64,000 bases of DNA from Pegea sp. RAD2-039 (lineage: Eukaryota > Chordata > Thaliacea > Salpida > Salpidae): the NCBI GenBank assembly GCA_034620365.1, contig JAQGEQ010000175.1, positions 682,001 to 746,000 on the forward strand, in the 5' to 3' direction. Shown here in pieces: positions 54,301-64,000 of this stretch. The notes below the pieces were generated by a model, which was not told the origin of the DNA, did not search any database, and saw nothing but the letters and a program-made list of their open reading frames with translations. The translations under genes were made by a program, and so were the position numbers. Position 1 is the first letter of the stretch; each line of letters starts with the position of its first letter.

Positions 54301-56160
54301 TTTTTTTACATTTTCTGTTTTTACAAAGTCAGTAACTAATATATAAAGTTTGAATGTTTTTAAGAAATTGTAAAAATTACTTTATTGGGAAAAAAACTCG
54401 ATTTAAAAAGTTTCAAAGGTTTGTGCAATAATAATGATAAAGGTTTTACTAAAAAGCTTAATTTTTGTTTGATAGTGAAATAAAGTTTTCACGCTTACTT
54501 TTAAAAATCTAATAAACAAAATGTAGTCATCTTGTTACATTTTTTTCGTCATTTCTGTTTGTAAACAAGTTATCTTGTGCTTAATATTTGACAAAGAGAT
54601 AAGATAATTTTGAAAAATTTCAACTATGCACGTTTCAAAAAATTTTTATTTCAAATAGCGCTTTTAAACCAATTTTTATAGAAAAAGCTGTTTCTAAAAA
54701 CGTTTATTTTCTCTTCAGATTTTTGTTGAAACTTTAGTTTTCATTAAAAACAAACATATTTCTTCTGAAATTACTTCTTGATTCTCTAATAAGCTATTAG
54801 ACTTTATCTTCTATATAGAATCTATATATATATAATGAATTTAAAGGTTGATCAGAATTTATTTTTTTTTGGATAGAATATAATTTTTAAGAGGAAAACC
54901 ATTATTACGAAAAATCGTGGTTTTGGAATTCTTTAACAAAAGATTCTTAGAGTATTTCATCAGTTTTAGTATAAAGTTACTAGCTTTGATCTCTTATGAT
55001 AGTATTGATCTTAAAAGGGGAAGTACGACCATTGTTCAAAGATATTTTTAATATATTACTATGGAGCTAAAAATCATTAGTAGAGTTTTTTTAGATTTTT
55101 TTTGATACTCTTAAATAAATTTCAACAATAAGTTTCTAATTGAGCTGGCAACTTGACAATTTTTAAGTGTTTGATTCTAAACTTGTTTATTTAAGGTTAA
55201 ACTATGTGGTAAAGAATTTTTCAATTGGATTCATAGCTGCAAAATATAATTTGCATTCAAAACTGATAAACTAATGTCTATGTGCTTTAGATTTTTGAAA
55301 ATTTAAACAAGGTGTAAGCAGAAAGGTTTATGTTTAGTCATGTTTAAATTATACTTTAACTAAAGTAATTAAGAAATGATATCATATCAAAGGTTTATCA
55401 TAGTGCTTCAGTTTATATGTTTATTGAAGTTAAATTTTAAAGTTTTTTTCCTTAAAATTAGAAATCTATAAAAAATGTTAATCGTACTGAAAAAAGTATG
55501 AAAAATATTTTATATTTATATACTTTCATTTAAATACTTGCATCATAAAAGGTTAAGTAAAATAAATTTCGAAAGAAAATGAAACTTAGAATTGAAGTTT
55601 ATGACTAAAGAACATTTACAATAATGATAAGGGTTTGTTAACTGACCTTTAAAAGTATTTTTTAGCTGATTAAGGTATCTAATGTTTAACCTTTATCTAT
55701 TTGTCTTTTATGACTTCTACCATATTTAATTAATAAGTTTCTTGAAGTTTTTCTGGTTGATTTTGTCGTAATTATCTAAAAATAAACTTTAACCTTTTAA
55801 AACTACTAACAGAGGTTTTAATAAGTTACAATTATGATAAGCAAGCTATATACCTTAAAAATTGATGGTTATCTATAAAATACGTCTTAGCTTAAAACTA
55901 TTTTAGAACTTTTTTAATTAAAAATATTCATTTTTTGTTAATAATCAACTTATGCTTTTTCTTGTTTATTGAACAATAAAAAAATAACAAAAGATTAATT
56001 CTTTAAAATTAAACTTCAATGCCTATGAAAAGTGTTTATCAATCAACAGCTTAAGATTGTTAAAAAATCAAAATAATATTTGAACAGTATATCGTCTAGC
56101 TCAAAAAAATCATTTTTAATTATAATTATAACCTATAATTAATCTTCTATATTTTACACA
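42302..56160. other. Gene-free AT-rich DNA, second part
   Basis: About 14 kb with no convincing exon. A less AT-rich patch at about 47965-48115 contains TGACGTCA (48036-48043) and could be a distal promoter or first exon of the K+ channel. Just before the channel, ATTTTACACAG at 56160 is a plausible acceptor for a 5' UTR exon, which would make part of this stretch a 5' UTR intron. Confidence 0.4.
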
Positions 56161-56261
56161 GGTTTTCAAATATTAAAAAAAGTATTCTATAGAAAATTTG
56201 TAAGATATTATTAAACAAAAGAAGTTTTCAATTTGACGTTGGATAAAACACTTGATAAGCT

Positions 56262-59200
56262 ATGTCATGTAATAATACTTTCCTGAACTTACACAAGGCT
56301 GGGCCTACATGTAGTGTCTACGACAAGGTGCCATACATAGACAGTGACGATGACATATCAGCTATTATGGACCACAGTAGTTTAATTCAAAAGAGTTCAG
56401 TCACAGATATGTCTATGTCTTCATCAAGTACCGAAAATCTCACCACTTTATCATTGTCCTCCGGTAGAAGTAGAGCAAAGAAAAAGAGTCTTCAACATTG
56501 TGTTTCTTCCAACAAAAGAAATTTGGATGGATATGAAGACGAGTCTGAATATTCTCCTGATGATTGCTTCCAACTTCTACCATCTAACGTACATCCAGTT
56601 GAATCAAACGGTAACTTAGTACTAAACCTGCCAAGTAGGTCATTATCTGATATTTATGAGTCTAGCAAAAACAACTTAGTACCCCCAGATCAGCCTTGCC
56701 ACAGTAAGAGTAACAAAATGAATGAAACATCTAACCCTGACTCATTTTCAAGCAGTGAATCAAACAACAATAACAATAACTCTAACAAAAAACGTTACAT
56801 TGCTGGCACTGTTCAAAACCCAGACGTCCAATCACGCAAGTACAGAAAGACTAGATTCAAAGAAGATGAGATTCAGTACCAGTCCACTGTTAATGGACGC
56901 GTTAACCTACCAGAAATACAACCCCGAACTTCGCATGTGTCCACGAGGATATTGACCAGAAACAGTAGTGTTCAAATATCCTCAATCAGAGGAGGGACAG
57001 ATCGGTTAGAGAATGTGGATCGATCCAAATACTTGATCCCTAGGATTGAATATGGAGGAAGGCTAATCGATAAGAAAGGTGGAACTTCGAATGTTTCAAT
57101 AACTGTAAGTCGAAATTTCAAATTTAGCATCAAATACACATATCTAAATACCTCAATTGATTTAACTTTTAAGTTTTCCTTTTTGTAATACTCAGTTTAC
57201 GTCTTTGCTCTGACGATCGTATTTCATCTTAAATTGATTATAGATACCATTTTAACTTTTACATAACCGTTTAAATCTGTTTATCATTTTCTTGGAGTAT
57301 TTTTGTTGTTGCTTTTTTTAGAGTATTACAATTATTAATCAATATTGATTAGTTACTAATTGTACTTGGCTATGATAATAATCTAGGTTCTATTAAAAAT
57401 CAAAACATTTTAAAGTTTCTTTTTCTTATAAATATTTATAGAAGTTTTAATCATCTGATCTTATCAACATTTTTTGCAACCTAAGATATAGTTTGCCAAA
57501 AAAAGTTGCTTTTTATACTTTCATTTTATCCAGTCTTAAAATCCAGTTATATTTATAACTTTTATACCAATCAATAATTTTTTTAGATGCTTCAAAAATA
57601 ATATACAATCAAGCCATAGTTGACGTAGTTCTCTTCTTTCAACAGGAGTCAATCAATTTTAAACTATATGGTCGATATGTTAGTGACATCTTTACCACGC
57701 TGATTGATATGAGACTCTCTTATATTCTCATCATGACTTTATTGGTATATGTTGGCCATTGGTTATTTTTTGGGGCTTTTTATTGGCTTTTTGCATTCCT
57801 AAATAACGATAGGGAACATATTTGGGGTACTGTATCTAAAAATGGAACCAATGTTGGAATAGCCGAAAATGAAGTTTGTGTTTTTAAAGTATATGACTTT
57901 ACAACAGCTTTCTTGTTTTCAATGGAGTCAGAAACGACTATCGGTGACTTTTGCTTTTATTTAATCCACTTCTTTGACATTTTAACATTAATCAAAATTA
58001 TCAACTTAAATCGCAACTAAATATTTCTAAATGTTACTATCTATCAAATAACTTAAAAGCAAAAATAAACGACAAAGATAGATAGTTATAATTGTAGTTA
58101 TGTTTGTTTTTAAGATTAATTATATTTTGAAATAGAAAAATAATCTAAAAGCAGATCTTTGTCATTTTTCGTTCACTAGTCATATGAAAGGTCATTTTAA
58201 TAAATGGTAACCTTTAATTATTTTTAACTTGTTACAAATACTTTGTTCAGGTTACGGTTACCGTGGAATGAACACAAAATGTCCGCATGCAATAATAATG
58301 TTGACAATTCAATGCATTGTATCAGCAATATTCGATACCTGGATAATTGGTATTGTTTATCAGAGATTCGCTAGACCGGAAGCGCGTACAAAAACAACTT
58401 TGTTTTCTAAAAATGCAGTTATTACACGAAGAGATGGAAAAAGGTTTAGTTAAAGATCTTAATTTTAATTTATTATCTTTTCAAATTTTCATTTACTTTC
58501 AGATGCTTAATAGTTCGTGTAGCAAACCTAAGAAAAAGTTTGTTAGTTAGTACATCGATTCGAGCACGCATAATATCGTTTAGATGTGAGTAAAAAAAAC
58601 TTTGTAAAGTATCAAACAGCTTAAGTTATTCACAGATTGTATTTTTTTATAAAATGTATGTAAAAATGGTACTTGTTAATACATTTACGATATATAAGTA
58701 GCTCTATTGAAGTTGATGATGTTTCAAAATATTCTCAACAATGTTTTCTCTTATCAGTAGCTTAAAAATGTGTAACCTTACTTTGAGTTTTAGTTTAGAA
58801 TATTCTTTAGAAATGTACTTATTGAGCAAAGTAAAGGCTCAATGTTAAAAGTGGAACTATTTTTAGGAAATAACCGATCCTTTGTAAGCAGTTTTTACAA
58901 CTTTAAAGCGTTGGCTCTTAGATTATTTTAGAAAATGTTAAAAACTAACCTTAAAAATCTAAACCAGCTTTATCAATTTGAAGTTGTACGAATTGTCCTT
59001 GAGGCATAAAGATTAAAATTCTGATAAAATATCTAAACAAACAATTAAAATCTAGTCTTACATAATTGTTAATTTAAGTACTTTTGAGTTGTAAGTTTCA
59101 AGTTAACTTTCACTTGTCAAGTAGTAAACAAACTTTTTTTATCAACAACAGCTGCAGCTTCTGAAGAGAAAAGTGTTGGCTACCAAGTGATGTCGGAACA

Positions 59201-60824
59201 ACGAGAAGTAGAATTTCAAAACGGAGATACTTTATTTTTCACGGCTCCAGTTGAATATTATCATATAATCGATAAAAACAGCCCCTTATACAGTAGGTGT
59301 TACAAATTAAATTATTGATAAAGTAATCACGCTACTTATTAGTTCTTATGTAAAAATTTAATTAATAGTTAGAAGAAAATGCAAGTTTACAATTTAATAA
59401 AAGCTGACTTTGTGTAACATATTTGTTTATTAAACTGTCATTTTTACCAATTTTAACAGGAGTCCGACCCGATCAATACAGCAAATCAAAAAAAGTTTAC
59501 TTTGAATTAGTCGTCACATTTACTGGTACTTTAGAAGCGACTGGAATGACTATGCAGGCTCAAACATCTTATCTTAACACTGATATTTCTTACGGCAAAA
59601 GGTAGTTTTATGCTTTTCTAGACTTTTTATTACAAGCTTTGAGAGTCTTGTAGAAATTGTACCTTTTTATGAGAGTTTAAATCAAAATTTAAAATCTAGT
59701 TTTAATTGATGCTTGTTATTCTGTTTTGAAAAGAAATATTTGCTGGTGTAAACATCTTGTTTTGACTTTAGTTGATGTAACGGTAAGAAGTAAATATCAA
59801 AACAATAATTATAAAATCATCAGAATCTCTTCTAGCTTCCTTTTATGGAGCTTTATTATAAAATTCTTACCTTTAAATAAGACTGAAAATATTCATTTAA
59901 ATTTTTAAAACACTTCATTCACACAAAATGATTATACAGATGTAATTACACCTAACACTGAAATTACTGCCAAACTTAAAAACCACATTTTAAATCGTCA
60001 AATTTCTGATTGATTTTTTAAAAATAACTTTTATAATTGTCAATCTCATCTAAACAAACATCTGGTTACCGGTTGTGCATAATTGTTATCACTAAAATCA
60101 GGTATTTGAATCAATATTGAAATAATTAAAAGTGATTTCGTTGGTATTAAATTTTCAACTTCCTAAAAATCCTTTTAAAATACAATCTTTTATCTATTTG
60201 CATCCTAAAATTAATCACAAAAAGTGTTAGAGTTTAAAATAAATTTTAAATTGCGGATATTCAAACCCCACAAATAGTTTATAATTAAAAACCTGACCAA
60301 GAGTATTTGGTTACTTCTCCTTACCAAACTGATCAAATTAATTGCGCTTAAAGTCGGAAGCTACATATTGTGCATAGTACAACTGACCTATCTAACTCAG
60401 ATGATGTTGATGTCATGTTTATCTGTTTTCATCACCATATACTTCACCTTCTTAGGATGGACTTAAGATGTGTTAGAAAGTCTTTGAATCTTATCAAAGT
60501 GTTTTAATTTCATATTTTTTATACAGATTTTTGCCAGTCTTGTCACGTGATCTATCAAAAGGTCGATACATTGTGGACTTTCGAAACATTGACAATACCA
60601 TTGAAGAACCAAATGACTTATACGGCAAACAAGAAAATGATTTAAAAGTAACTCCGTGGACAGCTTTTAACACAGCACCACCATTAACTGAAGTTAATGA
60701 ATGTGAATCCGGGAATGAAGATGCTGATTTAACCCGAATACGAGTTGATACTTACACAAGTGATGATGTATTTGAAGATCTTTCTCCACAGACTTCTAAG
60801 ACCGAAGCAGACTCTATGGTGTAA
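56262..60824 (+). CDS. KCNJ: Inward-rectifier potassium channel (Kir) with long N-terminal extension
   Basis: Seven exons: 56262-57104, 57646-57943, 58251-58443, 58503-58585, 59152-59292, 59460-59601, 60527-60824; 1998 nt, 665 residues, phase closes. Tetrameric plasma-membrane channel setting resting K+ conductance. Slide helix at about 290-303, M1 at 307-333, pore helix and selectivity filter TIGYG (379-383), M2 at 395-420, then the cytoplasmic domain (HNAVI-type SKNAVITRRDGK, RVANLRKS, FELVV, TGMTMQAQTSYL). Cys359 and Cys391 are 32 apart, as in the extracellular disulfide of Kir2.1; Glu375 and Arg385 match its filter-stabilising salt bridge. Asp409 in M2 (AIFDTW) is at the polyamine/Mg rectification site, predicting strong rectification. 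Residues 1-280 form a Ser/Asn-rich low-complexity extension, much longer than the roughly 80-residue N-termini usual in the family. Closest in motif style to Kir2/Kir3; the subfamily is not assigned. The start ATG is the first of the frame. Confidence 0.93.
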
Positions 60825-63800
60825 GCAAGATCGCTTAACATTTGTTTAGTACTTTGATGATTCGACAAATAGTCGTTAACAACGTTCCATTACTATCTTT
60901 AAACGTCTAATATGCAAATCATAAACTGTTTTTTGCATCTTTTGCTCTTTAATATCGTTTTAGAAGCTTTCAATGCTGCCATAAAGCAGTTTTTGATCTT
61001 TGAATCGAGCTGAGCCTATTTAGGAGGCCAATACTATTAAGCTTAGGAAGGCTATTAGAACACTCGTGTGATTCACCTCTTACTTCTGTTGGTTTGTTCT
61101 GTGCTTTGTTGAAAGTTTTTGCTGCCCATGTAAAAGTTTTGAGTCATTCTTTAACTAGAAAAGAAATGGATTGAAATAACTTGCTTTTATTAATTCAAAG
61201 ACAATTTTAGCAAATCATTATTGTATTGTTCACTGTTTGAGTATCTAATTAAAACTTTCTTTCTGATTTTATGTCTTAAAGCTGCTTTAATCAACAACTA
61301 TTAGATTTCTTTAATGGCAATAGAAAAGCTAAACTACCGAAACAGATGTTTTAAGGCTTTCATGTATTAGATCATTGTTTAATTAGATGTCATTATTACA
61401 TACCTTCTATGCACAGCATAAACTTTAATTAGTTTTCTCATATTTTGTAGAAATGTAAAAAATATTATGTCAGAGAGATTGATGAATCAACTTTATGAAA
61501 GTATTATTAAGTTAATTAATATTATATTTAAATGTTTATTCGGTTTAATTATTTGTGATTTCTTTGTATCTAAGACAAAATGCAAAGACTGAAAAACTAG
61601 AATATTACAGCTAAAATGAAATATATTACATTCGTTGTTTAAAAAACCTGTGTTACTTTCTATTAGATTACAAATAACTAATTATTCTACACCAAATTAT
61701 CTAATCCAATTTCTTAGCAGTATTTCAACAATTTTTAAAACTCTGACTGATTCTAAATACGTGCCTTTTCCTAATTAGCAGCTTATATGATCCAGTAAAT
61801 TCATACAGCTGCTGTGGAAATTGTATTCAGAAAATATTGACTAAATTGTGCCTTTAAATATTCTTTGTGGTGCTTTTAACTCATTCATCTTTCTCGATAT
61901 ATAGTTTATTACACTCATAATTATCTACCTACAGCTAGAAAAGTATATAATTGGACCAATCAAAACAGTTTAAATGTTCTATTTTTTACAAAAATTATCA
62001 TTTTCGTCTGAAGCTTTTTTTTGCTTTCTGTTTAATTTTTTTCACATTTTTGAAAGCTTTTAATCAATTTGAAGTCGGTATTTGTCTAGGCGTTATAAGT
62101 AGTGCTCTTGGTTCGTTATGAGTTCTTTAAACTTCTATGCAAGGAAGTAACTTTTTCTTTGTCACATGTCATGACTGATCTTTAAAACTGATATTTCGCT
62201 TTTCTATTAAAAGCAAACTTTTAAGAAGCTTATATTTCTATCTTTGGTTGAAGACTGAAAAAGTCGAATAAATAAAAACAACTATCAAAGACTTCATTAC
62301 GAGTTAACTTTTACAATGCAAATTAAGCGCAATAAATTCAATGTTTATTCTAATGAATCTCTTCTAGTTGTACAGAGATCCAAGTTCAATTATTATGTTA
62401 GCGGAAGGTAGCATGGAAAGAACTTTGCTTAGTATCGATTTTTAACTATAATCACTTTTTTAAAGAACCAATCAGATTTTCAATGAACTTTTCAACAAAA
62501 TCAAAAATAACAAGATCAAAAAATATTTTTATTACTTTAATTAAAGTTTTATTTTTAAAATCTTTTAACTAAATATGTTGTTTTTCAGTTTCTGTACCCA
62601 TTTTCGAAGCAGGAATTTTCTTCTGTGCCTTGCTTTATTTAAAAAAAAATCTTTATAACTTGAAAACAGCAAATATTCGAAGAGCTTTTAATAAATATAT
62701 TGTGACAAAAATTTTGTGGATTTTGCAAAGAAAAACCTTATTTTTAGTTTCATAACAAGAAAGTCTATTGAATTATTATGTTGCTTTTTCTATCGATTAA
62801 ATCATCTGTCTCTGCTTTTTGATTTTCACTAATTTATAATGTTGTGTTAATCTTTTTACTCTATAGAAGCTTTCACATATGAACAAAAGTTCTCAAAGGC
62901 CATATGTTGCAAATGATCTTTGTTAGTAACTGAATCAGTGACCTTATTAGAAGTTTAGATTATCAGATTTTAATTTCTAAGATAGATCTTATATAGAATA
63001 AGCAATTGCTCTTTCTAGATTTTCAACTCTTACTGATTTTTACAGTATAACGTTAATTCAAATCTGATAAGGGAGAAGTATTATGGGTGACTAACTAAAG
63101 CTTATTTTTGATTGTGTACTAATTACCGAAAGAATTCATTTAATAGTTCAAAACCTGTGTTGCTAGAACACTATCTGTATTTTTAAAACGTTTAACATTT
63201 AAGTAACTGCGTCTCTAAACTGTACAAACATTTCAATTTCAATTAAAAAGCTGTATAATTTAAAATGTTTTTTAAATGTAAACTAAATCATTTTATAAGT
63301 TGCAATTTTTTAAATTTTGTTAAAGCTAATTTTTAAGAATTTCAGGAATTTTTTTCGATTTGATAATAATCTTCTTGATGAATATAATAATTAAGAAGTA
63401 TGAATGAAAATTGAATGATTTATTTATCTTCAAAAATTTCAGACTTTGTGTAAGTTCATTCTTAGATTAGGCTTATAAAAAGACATTTTGATAAAATTTT
63501 AAAAGAAAAAATTTAATTTCTTCTTAAAAGTGCTTTTTTAAAACTATGTTTTTTAACTTGTTTTTCAGCCACAATAAAAAACAAACAAAATTTTTTGAAT
63601 AACCCAGAGATTATGTTTAAAAGTAATATTGATGACGTTGTTCGAATTTTTAGTAGACTTTGTTTTTAACAAGATTTATTATTATATTATTTTGGTAAAA
63701 GCTTTCTCTTGATTCACTCAATGATTTAAAATTATAGGAATTTATGTTATGTGGGTTATATTCACAAAATTATAAATAATAAATTATCTCATTTGATTTA

Positions 63801-64000
63801 TTTGTACTAAAAATCTTGAAAACGGAAATTGATGAATGATTATATGACAAGTTAAGCAATTGTAAACAAATTTAAGATCCGACAAAAACTGAACTAAAAA
63901 ATAATTTAAAAAGAAAACTTTCTTTGAAAACTGGTGGTTCTATTAGTACCAGTTTAAGCAACAAGGTTATATAATATAAGTCAAAATATCAAAGTTAAAC
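60825..64000. other. 3' flank of the Kir gene, no further gene seen
   Basis: T-rich 3' flank; AATAAA hexamers occur only from about 62265, so the 3' UTR is either long or uses a variant signal. No exon-like frame was found up to the right edge. Confidence 0.45.

Noticed and set aside
59726..59908. 60-codon open frame between Kir exons 6 and 7
   Set aside because: Intronic; no acceptor/donor pair or family similarity, and exons 6 and 7 join in phase without it.

Overview
This is a piece of an AT-rich animal nuclear genome. Six protein-coding loci of animal type are present: five carry introns or an apparent UTR intron with GT...AG borders, and the families (SAP130, kinesin light chain, DNA ligase III with PARP-type zinc finger and BRCT domain, LEKR1, an inward-rectifier K+ channel) are metazoan. 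Intergenic DNA is close to featureless A+T. The species cannot be named from the sequence. The very short introns (mostly 48-60 bp in SAP130), two single-exon large genes and old non-LTR retrotransposon debris point to an invertebrate; a tunicate or cnidarian would fit, but nothing here decides it.

Layout. 48-3663 (minus): the first 16 coding exons of SAP130, a Sin3/HDAC co-repressor subunit; the 3' end lies beyond the left edge. One intron consists almost entirely of a 13-bp tandem repeat. 5.68-5.83 kb: a CCAAT-rich, likely bidirectional promoter between SAP130 and kinesin light chain (KLC, plus, single-exon CDS 7783-9699). 12.9-13.8 kb: a decayed LINE. 15.1-18.3 kb (plus): a seven-exon ceramide-1-phosphate-transfer-type GLTP gene with an N-terminal membrane segment (GLTPD2-like). 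19.5-19.8 kb: the 3' end of a second LINE. 21.2-22.7 kb: a TATA/CCAAT promoter-like site, a tRNA-like sequence, and a rearranged partial copy of KLC. 22990-25518 (minus): single-exon DNA ligase III. 26.6-26.8 kb: a tRNA-derived SINE whose tail matches the 3' end of the 19.5-kb LINE. 27.6-28.2 kb: a third LINE remnant. 29.3-33.2 kb (plus): a 13-exon coiled-coil gene (LEKR1-like) with one apparent 1-bp frameshift. 35.7-36.4 kb: a LINE endonuclease remnant. 36.4-56.2 kb: almost empty, with one exon-like open frame near 42.1 kb. 56.3-60.8 kb (plus): a seven-exon inward-rectifier K+ channel with an unusually long N-terminus.

The genes do not form a pathway; they are neighbours with housekeeping or cell-type roles (chromatin repression, axonal transport, lipid transfer, DNA repair, a probable centrosome/cilium-type coiled-coil protein, membrane potential). 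The exon models were built by hand from splice signals. In every gene the reading phase closes across all junctions, apart from the single LEKR1 indel. The most interesting signals are the KLC partial copy whose coding block is much less diverged than its 3' flank, the LINE/SINE pair sharing a 3' tail, and the repeat-filled intron that has almost no G on the transcribed-sense strand and GGTTGG arrays on the other.
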